Assembly (NCBI RefSeq): GCF_009755265.1
Contig: NZ_WPOO01000008.1
Span: 39,957-103,956 of the forward strand
Direction of reading: 5' to 3'
Source: Adlercreutzia rubneri
GTDB taxonomy: Bacteria; Actinomycetota; Coriobacteriia; Coriobacteriales; Eggerthellaceae
DNA: 64,000 bases
The position numbers and the translations under genes were made by a program. A model generated the notes under the pieces. The model was not told where the DNA came from, ran no database searches, and saw only the letters and a list, made by a program, of their open reading frames with translations. This document shows, piece by piece, positions 43,302 through 52,552 of the stretch (within the stretch, counting starts at the first letter, position 1; each line of letters starts with the position of its first letter).

Positions 43302-44915
43302 TTAGCCCTCGTAGCGATCGATGAACGCAATGAGCTCCTGCTTGCCGCCCACGCCCACCTTCGCGTACACCCGGCGCAGGTGCGTCTTCACCGTCTCGCG
43401 GGACACGAACAGCTTCTTGCCGATGTTCTCCATGCTGTAGCCGTGGATGGTCTCGGTGAGCACCTCGACCTCCCGCGGCGTGAGCCCGTAACGCTCGCAC
43501 ACGAGCGCCAGCTTGTCGGGAAACACGAGGGTCCGCCGCGCCTCGGGCACCAGCCGCACGGGAACCTCCTCCCCACCCACGGCCGCCTCGCTCGCGCCGC
43601 CTCCGCCTGCGGGTCCCTCGACGTCCGGAACCGGCGCGTCCGCAGAGCGGCCACCTCCTTGGCGCCCCCGCGCCACGCGTTTCGCCAGCGCGAAGAACAG
43701 CACGCCATAGCAGGCGATGAGCCACAGCGCCACCAAAGCCACGTATACCATGAAGGTGAAATCGATGCCGCCTTCGGCGTACAGGGCCGAGGTGGTGAGT
43801 CGCGCCGCGGCGGTCGTCAGCTCGTAGATGCCGTAGAACAGGCCAAAGAACAGGTAGGTATGGCGCAGGTCGCGATAGCTCTCCTGGGCCAGAAGCACCC
43901 AGAACAGCACTTGGTTCACCGTGTAGCCGCACTTCACGAGCATGCCGGCATAGGGGGCGTCCGCCAGCCAGAAGGCCGGTAGCAGCAGGCACCCCGTGGC
44001 GAACAGGGGCACCGAGAAGTACAGCAACTCGTCGAAGGTGAGGCGTCCGGCGCGCCAGACGCCGTAGAAGACCAGCAGGGCGATGGTGCCCAAGGCGACA
44101 ATCTCGTTGAACCCGTCGTAGAGCCCCGAGTTGGTGGAAAGCCGCGAGCACGCCTGGGCCACGAAACCGAAAATGAGCGGGAACAGCGTGGAGCCGGCGA
44201 TGATGAGCGCCCAACTGCGATGGGTGGCGAACAGCGTGATGGCGCGCTCGCCGGCGCTCTTGATGGAAATGCCGTACTGGAGCGGGTACTCGTTGTCGGC
44301 CAGGGGCAGCCGCTCCTTGCGGCGCAGGCACAGCCCCAAAAGCACTACGCCGAGCAGCTTCCCCGCCGGACGCAGCGCCATGATGGCCTCCGTGGGCAGG
44401 TACAGCGTGGAGAAGTATAGCGCCTCGTTCAGCAGGTAGGCCACCGGAATGGCCACGGCACTCACCCTCGGCGCATAGGTGGAGAACAGATGCGCGAACA
44501 ACACAATGACGCAGGCCTCGCCGATGCCGCTGAAGGCCCCGGAAATGACGGAGGCGGCCAAATATTCGGCTACGCCCGCGGGCATAAGCGCGCCGAGACC
44601 GTATGCGACAAGGTGCATACCCACGAACCCCGCGCCCAACGCGAAGAACTTCCCCACCGAGGGAATGTGGCTGCGCAGGGTGAAAGCGATGGCGAAGCAG
44701 GCGACGGCCTTCACGAAGCGTGCGGTGTAGAGCGCTCCGTCGGGCACGAGCGCCGCCTCGTTGCGAGCCGTCCACACTGCCGACAGGAACAACGCGAACC
44801 CCATCACGGCCATACCCGCGGTCAGCAGGGAGTCGCGGTCAAGACGGGTGCCCGCCGTCGTCCCCGATGCGGCCGCCTCCTCAGCTGCCTCGGTCATCGC
44901 CGGTATGTTCGCCAT
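43302..44915 (-). CDS. LuxR-type regulator with membrane N-terminal half, 1
   Basis: Protein of 537 residues from the ATG at 44915 (GGAGG ten bases upstream; a GTG at 44924 is less likely). About twelve hydrophobic segments occupy residues 25-405. A linker of about 60 residues leads to a LuxR/NarL helix-turn-helix in the last 65 residues (LTPREVEVLTETIHGYSMENIG, then VSRETVKTHLRRVYAKVGV). It would sense a signal in or across the membrane and act directly on DNA. It lies 160 bp upstream of flavin reductase 1 in the same direction, as is common in Eggerthellaceae. Confidence 0.9.
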   Translation of the reverse strand: MANIPAMTEAAEEAAASGTTAGTRLDRDSLLTAGMAVMGFALFLSAVWTARNEAALVPDGALYTARFVKAVACFAIAFTLRSHIPSVGKFFALGAGFVGMHLVAYGLGALMPAGVAEYLAASVISGAFSGIGEACVIVLFAHLFSTYAPRVSAVAIPVAYLLNEALYFSTLYLPTEAIMALRPAGKLLGVVLLGLCLRRKERLPLADNEYPLQYGISIKSAGERAITLFATHRSWALIIAGSTLFPLIFGFVAQACSRLSTNSGLYDGFNEIVALGTIALLVFYGVWRAGRLTFDELLYFSVPLFATGCLLLPAFWLADAPYAGMLVKCGYTVNQVLFWVLLAQESYRDLRHTYLFFGLFYGIYELTTAAARLTTSALYAEGGIDFTFMVYVALVALWLIACYGVLFFALAKRVARGRQGGGRSADAPVPDVEGPAGGGGASEAAVGGEEVPVRLVPEARRTLVFPDKLALVCERYGLTPREVEVLTETIHGYSMENIGKKLFVSRETVKTHLRRVYAKVGVGGKQELIAFIDRYEG

Positions 44916-44965
44916 GCTCTTCACGCCTCCATTCTACCGTACTTCTCGCCGGAAACCGAAAGGCA

Positions 44966-44998
44966 AAGCCAGCCGCGGGGAGGGAGGGCGGCTGGCTT
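44966..44998 (-). terminator. Terminator after flavin reductase 2
   Basis: AAGCCAGCCGC (44966-44976) pairs with GCGGCTGGCTT (44988-44998). It has the same stem as the terminator after flavin reductase 1. Confidence 0.7.
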
Positions 44999-45019
44999 GC
45001 TTGAAAGAAGACGCGCTCT

Positions 45020-46702
45020 CTACTGATAGGCCACCTCGCACCCCATGGCGCTCTCGGCGGCGATGCGGCCGTAGATGAGGCATTCGGCGATGTTACCGGA
45101 ACCCTGGTAGAAGTGGCCCCAGAGGCTGCCGAACTCGCCGGCCGAGAACAGGCCGGGGATGGGCTTGCCATAGGGATCCAGAATCTCACCCAGGTGGCTG
45201 CGCACCGGGCCGCCGTCGGTGTTCAGCAGCGTGGGAGCGCAGAACTGGGCGTAGAAAGGTGCCTTGGCCACCGGGGTGAGCGTCTCGGGCGGCCGATGGA
45301 AGGCGGCATCCTCGCCCTCGGCGCAGAACTTGTTCCACTCGGCCACCGTGCGTTCCAGTTCCTCGGCCGGCACGTTGATCTGGGCAGCCAGATCGGCCAG
45401 GGTGTCGGCGGTCAGGGCTAGCTTGTCGGCCACAGGGTCGGCGGACGTCTCGGCGGGAATGGCACCGGCCGCCAAGCCATCGGCGTCGAAGATAAACCAG
45501 CCGCCGTCAGCGGGCATGGCCTGCCAGGGCCACGCGCCCCCGAAGTTGGTGTGACCGTAGCGCATGCCCACATCGGTGCGCAGGTCGGCCAGATAGCCCG
45601 GTTTCGGATCGGGCCACGAGGTCAGCGCGTCGTAATCCATGTAGAAGCGGTGCCCATTGGAACCCACGGTGATGCCGTACTTCTTCACGCGCGGGCCGCC
45701 GACGACCACCGATGTGAAGGCGGTGTTGTCCAGGTTGCGCGGCTGCAGCCACATGCCCGCCAGCCCGCTCATATGCCAGAAGTCGGCCCCCACCTTCATG
45801 CAGGCGCGGTGCCCGTCGCCGGTGTTGCCCTGGCCCGCGGCCGGCACGATGGTGGACACGCCGAAGGTGTTCTCCTTCAGGGCCGGATCGTTCTCGAAAC
45901 CGCCGCAGCACATGATGACGCCGTCGCGGGCCTTGATGTTCTTGCCGTCGATCACGGCACCCACTATGCGGCCCGCGGCATCCTGAATCAGCTCCTCCAT
46001 GGCGAAGTTCGTGCGGTAGTCCACCACATCGGTGTGCTCGTTCACTCGGTTGGTGAGGAAGGTGAAGATGTGGGGCTCGCCCTTCAGGTCGTACTCCGGG
46101 TCGTCGCGCACGATGCCGCCGATGGTGCACATGGCGTGGGCGTAGGAGCATTCCAGCTCGGGCCACACCACATCGATGTTGAGATAGGGATCCTCGGCCG
46201 TGCCGTTGGGCAGAATCTGCATCTCCTCCTCGCGGGCGCCCAGCTCCACCACCCAGTCCTTCACCTGGCCGAGGCCGTTGGCGAACACGCGCAGCACCTC
46301 GTCGGGGGTAGTGGTGTGCTCGCCGGCCAGCTCCTTCAAGTAGGTGTAGTAGTCGTCGGGCACCGTGGTCCAACTGAAGTCGCCGGCGCAGAAGGGCGAG
46401 TTGCCGTTGGGCTGCGGTTCCTTCTCGGCCAGAAGGCAGGTCTTGCCGTTGCCTTCGCGGGCCACGGTGATGGCGGCGGTCATGCCCGCAGCGCCGGCGC
46501 CGATGATGACGACGTCGAACTCCTCGTCCCAGGCGATGTTGGCCGCATCGGCGGGAGCCGCCCCGCCGGCGCTGGCGCCGGCGCCGGCGTCCGAGCCCTG
46601 GGGCGCGCACCCTGCCAGACCCGCCACCCCGGCGCCAGCCACGGCCAAAGCCGCGCCCTTCAGAAACCCGCGTCGCGTCGTCTCGATTCCGTTGTTCTCC
46701 AT
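45020..46702 (-). CDS. Tat-exported FAD-dependent fumarate reductase-like flavoprotein 2
   Basis: Protein of 560 residues from the ATG at 46702. The Tat signal is TTRRGFLKGA followed by an alanine/valine stretch and LAGC. VIIGAGAAGMTAAI is the FAD-binding motif. It is a paralogue of flavoprotein 1, with matching blocks such as GVIMCCGG and NTDGGP, but the regions around the active site differ, so a different substrate is likely. It is followed by a terminator with the same stem sequence. The regulator upstream is the second LuxR-type membrane protein. Confidence 0.9.
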   Translation of the reverse strand: MENNGIETTRRGFLKGAALAVAGAGVAGLAGCAPQGSDAGAGASAGGAAPADAANIAWDEEFDVVIIGAGAAGMTAAITVAREGNGKTCLLAEKEPQPNGNSPFCAGDFSWTTVPDDYYTYLKELAGEHTTTPDEVLRVFANGLGQVKDWVVELGAREEEMQILPNGTAEDPYLNIDVVWPELECSYAHAMCTIGGIVRDDPEYDLKGEPHIFTFLTNRVNEHTDVVDYRTNFAMEELIQDAAGRIVGAVIDGKNIKARDGVIMCCGGFENDPALKENTFGVSTIVPAAGQGNTGDGHRACMKVGADFWHMSGLAGMWLQPRNLDNTAFTSVVVGGPRVKKYGITVGSNGHRFYMDYDALTSWPDPKPGYLADLRTDVGMRYGHTNFGGAWPWQAMPADGGWFIFDADGLAAGAIPAETSADPVADKLALTADTLADLAAQINVPAEELERTVAEWNKFCAEGEDAAFHRPPETLTPVAKAPFYAQFCAPTLLNTDGGPVRSHLGEILDPYGKPIPGLFSAGEFGSLWGHFYQGSGNIAECLIYGRIAAESAMGCEVAYQ

Positions 46703-46860
46703 GATCGTTCCCCTTCCAGAGATGATGACATTGCGCCCGGCGCCGCGGCGGCGCCAGACGAGGGGGACTCTACGGCGCCACGGGCCTGCCGCCATCTTCC
46801 AAAGGGGATGAAAGCCATCGCCCAAAAGACATTATTTCGAAGTTTTACCTGATGAGAGAC

Positions 46861-48303
46861 TTACGAATTCTGAATAAGCGAGATGAGCTCCTGCTTGGAA
46901 TGCACGTCGAGCTTCTGGTAGATATGGCGAATATGGGTCTTCACGGTGCCGTCGGAAAGGTACAGTTCGCTTTGGATGAACGTGCGCGAGCGGCCCTGGG
47001 CCAGAAGGTACAGCACCTCCGTCTCGCGCGGGGACAGGCCGCGCTGGGCGGCCACGACTTCGCAGGTGCCCTTAAGGGGATCCTCCCCCGGCAACACCGG
47101 GGCGCAGGCCTCACTGATGGACTGCGTGCGCCGCAGCAGGTACCACACGACGAAGAGCGTCCCGTAGGTAGCCGCAGCAGCCACCACCCCCTGCTGGGGC
47201 CCGCGCCCGAACAGCGCCACACCCAGAAGGAGCGCCGCCGCGCTCATGCAGCCCTCAGCCACGCCGACGGCCCGGTAGGGACTCACACCGCCCAGGCGCA
47301 TGGCGGCTATCATGGCCACCCAGAACAAGAACTGGGAGAACAACTCGGTGGCGATGGAGGCCTGGGCGGCCACCACCGACGGCAGGCCGAGGGCGTTCAC
47401 CAAGGCGCCGTCCTGCAGGAACAAACCTCCCAGCACAATGAGGAACAGCACCACCAACTGCGACAGCATCGCCGATTCGCGCAACCGGAAGAACGCCACG
47501 TACACGGCGATGGCCAAGGCTATACCCACGGGTAGTACCAGCGTCACGTACTGGGCCCCAATCACGTTCTCGCGGCCCCAGAACCCCAGGTCGCTCACCG
47601 AGCGGGCCACGGCCGAGAGCACCGCCGCGGCAACGAGGAACACGTAGGCAGTTCGCGTGTCGGAAAGCGCCGACCAACGCGCGAAGGGAAGCCCGGCCAT
47701 GCCGCGCAGCAACGTGACCCGGGCTGCCCGGTCAGCCAGGGCCGAGGCGACGATCACCGATGCGCCCGTCAGCACGGGCGAAAGACAGGTGCCCACCACC
47801 TGGAAGCTCTCGGGAAGCACACCGGTCACCGTCACGAAAACCATCTTCAGTATGCGGCTCGCCGCCAGCACGAGCACGATAGTGGAGAACTGAGGGATGC
47901 GACCGACCATGGCAATGAGCCGCACTTCGAGCCAGCCGTAGCCGGCGGCCGTAAGCACCGCGCACAGGGCCGCGCCGGCAAAGCCGAGCCCCGAAGCCTC
48001 GCTGTTCACGTACAGAATCGTGGCGAGCAGGCCTGTCACGGGAACCACCACGGCCAACGGCCGATCCAACTTTCGCGTGAAGGCGGGGAAGGCCGCGATG
48101 AGGAAGGCGCCGACCGCCAATCCGAGCGACCAGAAGAACCGTCCGTTGAGACCGAGCGCCGCGAACAAGTCGTTCACACCCACCAGCCCCGCGGCGTGCC
48201 CGAGCATATCGGGCCACATGTCCATGCAGGCGAGTCCCACGACAAGCGCGGCCACGAACCCGATCTCAAAGCTATGGGAAGCTGACTTTTCCATGGCCGA
48301 CAT
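46861..48303 (-). CDS. LuxR-type regulator with membrane N-terminal half, 2
   Basis: Protein of 480 residues from an ATG at 48303; other starts (TTG at 48333, ATG at 48294) are possible and no strong ribosome-binding site decides. About twelve hydrophobic segments lead to a C-terminal LuxR helix-turn-helix (LSPRETEVLYLLAQGRSRTFI, then LSDGTVKTHIRHIYQKLDV). It lies 158 bp upstream of flavin reductase 2 in the same direction and probably controls it. It is a paralogue of the regulator at 43302-44915. Confidence 0.88.
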   Translation of the reverse strand: MSAMEKSASHSFEIGFVAALVVGLACMDMWPDMLGHAAGLVGVNDLFAALGLNGRFFWSLGLAVGAFLIAAFPAFTRKLDRPLAVVVPVTGLLATILYVNSEASGLGFAGAALCAVLTAAGYGWLEVRLIAMVGRIPQFSTIVLVLAASRILKMVFVTVTGVLPESFQVVGTCLSPVLTGASVIVASALADRAARVTLLRGMAGLPFARWSALSDTRTAYVFLVAAAVLSAVARSVSDLGFWGRENVIGAQYVTLVLPVGIALAIAVYVAFFRLRESAMLSQLVVLFLIVLGGLFLQDGALVNALGLPSVVAAQASIATELFSQFLFWVAMIAAMRLGGVSPYRAVGVAEGCMSAAALLLGVALFGRGPQQGVVAAAATYGTLFVVWYLLRRTQSISEACAPVLPGEDPLKGTCEVVAAQRGLSPRETEVLYLLAQGRSRTFIQSELYLSDGTVKTHIRHIYQKLDVHSKQELISLIQNS

Positions 48304-48387
48304 GATAGCGCAACGATCCAACACGGACGACAACCAATACGCGGCATATCGGGAATGGCCGCCGCTTCCCGTCAGTGTTCCACACCC

Positions 48388-49275
48388 TCACTTCCCTGCC
48401 AGAGCCTGGCTTTGGGCGGAGAGGCGCGGGAGGGCGAAGTCTTCGAAGGCGGCCAGGGCCGGGGAGAGGGCGCTGGCCGGCGTGGCGACGCCGATTTCGA
48501 TGTCGGTGCGGGGGGCCAGGGGCATGAACGCGATGGCCGAGCGGGTGTCGCGGGCGTAGATGTCGTTCATGAGCGTGATGCCGAGGCCGGCTTCCACCAG
48601 GGCGAAGGCGGCGTGGGTGTCGCGCACCGTGTAGCGCGGGCGGGGCTTCACGCCGCAGGCCGCCAGGGTGCGCGCGTTGTCGCAGTCCTCGCCGGGGTAC
48701 ACCTCGATGAAGGGCTCCTCGGCGTAGCGCTCGATGGGGAACGTCTTGCGGCCGGCCCAGGGATGGTCGGCCGGCAGCACGGCCACCATGGGATCGCGCA
48801 GAAGCGGCGTCCAACGGTGATCGCCCTCGCGGCGGCTCATGATGGCGAAATCCAGCTCGCGGCGCTCGAGGCTGGCGAGGAGAATGGAGCTGTTCGCCTC
48901 CACGAGGTTCACCGCGATGCCGGGGTGCTCGTCGTGGAAGGCGGCGATGATGCCGGCCAGCTGGCGGTAGAACTGGCGGTAGGCGCTGCCCACGGTGATG
49001 CTGCCGCACACCGCGCCCCGGATGGCCGCCGCCTGCTCATCGCAGGCCCGCTGGGCGGCGACGAGCTCGCTGAGCGCCGGCAGCATCGCCCGGCCGTCGG
49101 GCGTGAGCGTCACCCCGGCCTTACTGCGCGTGAATAGGGGGAATCCCAGCTCGGCCTCCAGAGAGGCCACGGCGCGGCTCATACCCGACGCGGTGTAGCC
49201 CAGCGCCTCGGCGGCAGCGGTCAGATTGCCGAGCTCCACGGTCTTCAGCACGGCGGCGCACTTCGCGGTATCCAT
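48388..49275 (-). CDS. LysR-family transcriptional regulator
   Basis: Protein of 295 residues from the ATG at 49275, behind a G-rich ribosome-binding site; longer frames upstream lack homology. The LysR winged helix covers residues 1-60 (GNLTAAAEALGYTASGMSRAVASLE). The substrate-binding domain spans about 90-290. It is divergent from the EamA transporter gene 124 bp away, the usual arrangement of a LysR regulator and its target. The gap contains CACAATGAT and CGCAATGAT, possible half-sites. Confidence 0.92.
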   Translation of the reverse strand: MDTAKCAAVLKTVELGNLTAAAEALGYTASGMSRAVASLEAELGFPLFTRSKAGVTLTPDGRAMLPALSELVAAQRACDEQAAAIRGAVCGSITVGSAYRQFYRQLAGIIAAFHDEHPGIAVNLVEANSSILLASLERRELDFAIMSRREGDHRWTPLLRDPMVAVLPADHPWAGRKTFPIERYAEEPFIEVYPGEDCDNARTLAACGVKPRPRYTVRDTHAAFALVEAGLGITLMNDIYARDTRSAIAFMPLAPRTDIEIGVATPASALSPALAAFEDFALPRLSAQSQALAGK

Positions 49276-49399
49276 GGCAAGCCCCCCCTTCTTTGCGAAT
49301 TTCACAATGATGATATGCCACAGTGTCGCTTTTCGCAATGATACGCCATCGCTAAGATGACCGCAACAGGGCACTACCCGGCAGAGAAGGGAACCGGCG

Positions 49400-50437
49400 A
49401 TGACGGCACGACATGCGGCATGGCTCCTCGCGGCGGTGATCGCCGCCCGGGCCACCTCGTTTCTGTTCAGCACGATCCTCTTGGCGGATATGGGGCCGCT
49501 TACCCTGCTGGGCGTGCGCTTCACCCTCGCCTTCGCCGTGCTGGTGCTGCTGTTCTGGTGGCACCTGCGCGGCCTATCGCGCCGCGCCGTGCTTCACGGC
49601 TGCCTCATGGGCGCGGCCTTCTTCGCCACCATGGCCTTCGAGCTGCACGCCCTCACCCGCGCGCCCTCCTCCACCGTGTCGCTGCTGGAGAACCTGGCTA
49701 TCGTCATCGTGCCCCTCGCCGAGGCGCTGCTGCTGCGTCGCGCGCCCCGGTCGACCGTGGCCGTGGCCGCCACCCTCGCCGTGGGAGGCGTGGCCTGCCT
49801 CACTGTGGGGAACAACCTCGCAGGCACGGCGCCCTTCGGGCCCGGCGAGGGACTCGCGCTGCTGGCCGCCCTCTGCTACAGCGCCGCCATCCTCGTCACG
49901 GCGCGGTTCTCCCGCGAAGGGGACGCGCTGGCCCTCGGCATCGTCCAGATCGGCGTCATGGGGGCGCTCGGACTGGCGGCCGCCTTCCTGTTCGAGCAGC
50001 CGACGCTGCCCGCCGGCCCGTTGCAATGGGAGGCGCTGGCCGTGCTCGTCGTGGTGTGCACCGGGTTCGGCTTCACCCTGCAGCCGGTGGCCCAGCGCCA
50101 CCTGTCCGCCGAGCGCGCGAGCCTGTTCTGCGCCACCACGCCGCTCGTGGCCAGCCTGCTCGGCATCACGCTCCTCGGCGAGCCGGCCGGCCCCGCCACC
50201 TTCGTCGGCCTCGGCCTCATCATATCCGCCATGGTCGTGGCGAACCTGCCCATGCGGAAGCGAACCGGAGTAACGCAGGCAGATGCGAAGGCGGGCGCAG
50301 CGAGGCAATGGGGAGCGGGCGCCGACGCAAGATCAGGCAGAACCCGCGGCGGCATCAAGTCGGACGGCACCCACGGCGGCGCGCGGACGGACGGTGCCCA
50401 CGGAGGAGTTCTTCGCTGGGCTATTCGCCGTCGATGA
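49400..50437 (+). CDS. EamA/DMT-family transporter
   Basis: Protein of 345 residues with ten hydrophobic segments in two EamA repeats (about 5-145 and 150-290). The family exports metabolites such as amino acids, but the substrate cannot be told. A polar tail of about 55 residues rich in G, A, R and D follows the last helix, is not typical of the family, and overlaps the end of the convergent LuxR gene by 17 bp. The true stop may have been lost by readthrough of GC-rich DNA. Divergent from the LysR gene. Confidence 0.88.
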   Translation: MTARHAAWLLAAVIAARATSFLFSTILLADMGPLTLLGVRFTLAFAVLVLLFWWHLRGLSRRAVLHGCLMGAAFFATMAFELHALTRAPSSTVSLLENLAIVIVPLAEALLLRRAPRSTVAVAATLAVGGVACLTVGNNLAGTAPFGPGEGLALLAALCYSAAILVTARFSREGDALALGIVQIGVMGALGLAAAFLFEQPTLPAGPLQWEALAVLVVVCTGFGFTLQPVAQRHLSAERASLFCATTPLVASLLGITLLGEPAGPATFVGLGLIISAMVVANLPMRKRTGVTQADAKAGAARQWGAGADARSGRTRGGIKSDGTHGGARTDGAHGGVLRWAIRRR

Positions 50438-51998
50438 GGTGGATGAGCTCCTCGCGCTTGTTCACGCCGAGCTTGCGGTAGATGTTGCGGACGTGGGTGC
50501 GCACCGTTGAGATGGAGAGCACCAGGGACTTCGCGATATAGGCCGGCGTGAAGCCGCGGGCCAGAAACACGAGCACCTCGGCCTCGCGGGGAGAGAGGCC
50601 GCGGGCCGCGGCCACCTCGGCGCAGCGGGCCTCCAGGGTGTTCTGCATGCTCGGCTCGGCCAGCTCGAAAGCATCGCCGGACGCGTTCGGACGGACGGGG
50701 GGCTCGGAACCGTCGGGGGCGCCTGCGCCTTCGAACTCTTCTCCGTGCGCCGCGCCGACGGCACCCCCGCCAGGGGCGTCGCCGGTGCCCGATCTTGCGG
50801 CCAGGGCCGGCTCCTCCGCGGCGGCCGACTCGTGGGGCGCCACCAGCTCGTTCCACGACGTGCGGCCGAGAAACACCAGGAGCACCGCCACGAACGCGCC
50901 GGTGAGCACCGCGAGCCACGGGGCGAAGTCGTCGGTCACCGTAAGCACCTGGGAGAGGATCTGCCCCAAAAGCGCCGCAGCTGCGGCCACGCCGCAGGCG
51001 AAGCCCGACGCCACGTTCGCCGGCAATTCGCGGTTGCGCACCACGGCGAGCAGCACCGCGCACCCCAGCAGGGCGAGGACGATGTAGAACACGTAGAGGG
51101 CCACCACCGAGGCATCCCGCGGGAACGTGCCTGCGGGAAACGCGCCCAGCACTACGAACGCCGCCGCCATAAGGGGCACGAGGATGCGGTAGGACCAGGG
51201 CAGCAGGGGCGTGCGCCCCCACAAAAAGCAGACGCCGAACATCACGAGCGCCGCAACCGCTCCCCCGAGAAACGACGCCTGCACGACGCCGAAAGCGCTA
51301 TGGGCCATCACGTCGGTCATGAACGCGTACACGGCGAACCCCAGAAGGGGCAGCCAGGTCACCGACACGAGGCGGCGCATCGTGTCGGCGGGACGGGCGA
51401 GAGGAAGCGCAGGGTCGCCCATGCGGGCGGCCACCGGCGGCACGACGACTCCCGCCACGAGCAGCAGGCAGAACACGGGGACGAGCGCCGAGGGCGGCAG
51501 CAGCGCGAGAATCCAGCCGACAAAGGAGGCCGTCAGCACGACGAAAGCGCACAGGACGAGGGCCTGGTCGATGGGGACGGCCACGGCTCGGGCCCATTCC
51601 GCCACCAGCAGGGGCAGCGCCGCCCCCGCCAAAAGCCCCGCGCCTACGGCCGCCGCCGGCAGCGGCATCGGGGCGAACAGAAGGCCCACGGCGCCCATCG
51701 TGCCGAGCAGGTAGGCTGCGGCCGCGATGGCAGTGACCCGGGCGCGTGCGAACACTTTGCGCGGGCGCTGCAAGCCGCGCAGGAGCACCACGACCGACGA
51801 GGTGACGGCGGCGAGAAGCAGCGCGAACAGAAACGTGTCGGCGATTGCCTCGAACTGAGGGGCCTCGGCGAACGCCCCGATAGTCGGTGCATGGGCGGGC
51901 AGCGTGGCCACAAAAGCAACGAGAGCGAGATGAATAGGGCGCAGGGCGAGCGGGGCGCGTCCATCGTCGCCGGCATCGCGCAACGCGAAACCCTCCAT
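50421..51998 (-). CDS. LuxR-type regulator with membrane N-terminal half, 3
   Basis: Protein of 525 residues from the ATG at 51998, with AGGAGACGG upstream. About twelve hydrophobic segments (about 20-385) are followed by a polar linker of about 70 residues and a LuxR helix-turn-helix (LSPREAEVLVFLARGFTPAYI, then LSISTVRTHVRNIYRKLGV). It is a paralogue of the two other membrane LuxR proteins but has no flavin reductase beside it. Its target may be elsewhere. It is divergent from the RNA candidate at 52.3 kb. Confidence 0.88.
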   Translation of the reverse strand: MEGFALRDAGDDGRAPLALRPIHLALVAFVATLPAHAPTIGAFAEAPQFEAIADTFLFALLLAAVTSSVVVLLRGLQRPRKVFARARVTAIAAAAYLLGTMGAVGLLFAPMPLPAAAVGAGLLAGAALPLLVAEWARAVAVPIDQALVLCAFVVLTASFVGWILALLPPSALVPVFCLLLVAGVVVPPVAARMGDPALPLARPADTMRRLVSVTWLPLLGFAVYAFMTDVMAHSAFGVVQASFLGGAVAALVMFGVCFLWGRTPLLPWSYRILVPLMAAAFVVLGAFPAGTFPRDASVVALYVFYIVLALLGCAVLLAVVRNRELPANVASGFACGVAAAAALLGQILSQVLTVTDDFAPWLAVLTGAFVAVLLVFLGRTSWNELVAPHESAAAEEPALAARSGTGDAPGGGAVGAAHGEEFEGAGAPDGSEPPVRPNASGDAFELAEPSMQNTLEARCAEVAAARGLSPREAEVLVFLARGFTPAYIAKSLVLSISTVRTHVRNIYRKLGVNKREELIHLIDGE

Positions 51999-52283
51999 GG
52001 CCTTTCCGTCTCCTTTCTTCGCTCCGGTACCTAAACGAGATGTCCGCACATCGCCGGGCGATCGCGCGACACAGCGCACCGAGCCGGCGCGCTCCCTTCC
52101 AAACGCCGATTCTAGCATCGCCGCGGGATAGCGCCCGTCGATCCGGGAACTCGTGGCCGACCTGTGATAATGCAGCCGGACGCATCTGTTTCCGACTGCG
52201 TTTTCCACAATACCCAAAAAGTGCGATGTCCTTACCCATAAGCGGCGATGGCGCCCGACGGCCGCACTCCCTATAGTGGACGT

Positions 52284-52539
52284 CGTTCCTCTTGGAGGCG
52301 GACTCCCACGGCTTGGTCTTCTGGGGCCATTGAGGCCAGGCCGCTCCGCCTTCACCAAGGGCTATGCGGGAACCTGGCGCAGCGCGCCGGGAACTCGAGG
52401 GGCGGCGGTTCTCCTTTCTGGCCGCCGCCCGCTTTCTTTACCTTGTGCTAACTCGGAACGGCCGCGTATCATCAGGGGGACCACGGCCGGAATCGCAGGG
52501 CCGCCGCGTCGGAGAGAGACGCAGCGGCCCTTCTTTTTT
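52284..52539 (+). ncRNA. Structured intergenic RNA candidate with strong terminator
   Basis: No gene fits in 51999-52552. TATAGT at 52272-52277 could be a -10 box (no -35 seen). The RNA can fold into several nested stems: AGGCGGA/TCCGCCT (52296-52302, 52345-52351), CGGCTTGG/CCAGGCCG (52309-52316, 52336-52343), CCTGGCGC/GCGCCGGG with a 3-nt loop (52373-52391), GGGCGGCGG/CCGCCGCCC (52400-52408, 52422-52430), an enclosing CACCAAGG/CCTTGTG (52353-52360, 52441-52447) and GTTCC/GGAAC (52285-52289, 52455-52459). A 13-pair terminator stem (52498-52530) with one mismatch ends in TTCTTTTTT. The class is not recognised: no RNase P, tmRNA or SRP signature was found. Confidence 0.6.
52498..52539 (+). terminator. 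Terminator of the 52.3 kb RNA candidate
   Basis: GGGCCGCCGCGTC and GACGCAGCGGCCC pair over 13 positions with one mismatch and a 7-base loop, followed by a nine-base T-rich tract on the plus strand. It points away from the convergent lhr gene's own direction, so it serves a plus-strand transcript. Confidence 0.8.
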
Positions 52540-52552
52540 CGGCGAGGCCGCT

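Noticed and set aside
48276..49524. Longer N-terminal extension of the LysR gene and frames overlapping it
   Set aside because: The LysR fold begins at the ATG at 49275; the upstream extension would enter the divergent promoter and the start of the EamA gene.
52284..52539. RNase P, tmRNA or SRP RNA identity for the structured region
   Set aside because: The conserved GAGGAAAGTCC-type core, tmRNA tRNA-like ends and the GGAAGGAAGCAGC-type SRP loop are all absent by eye; class left open.
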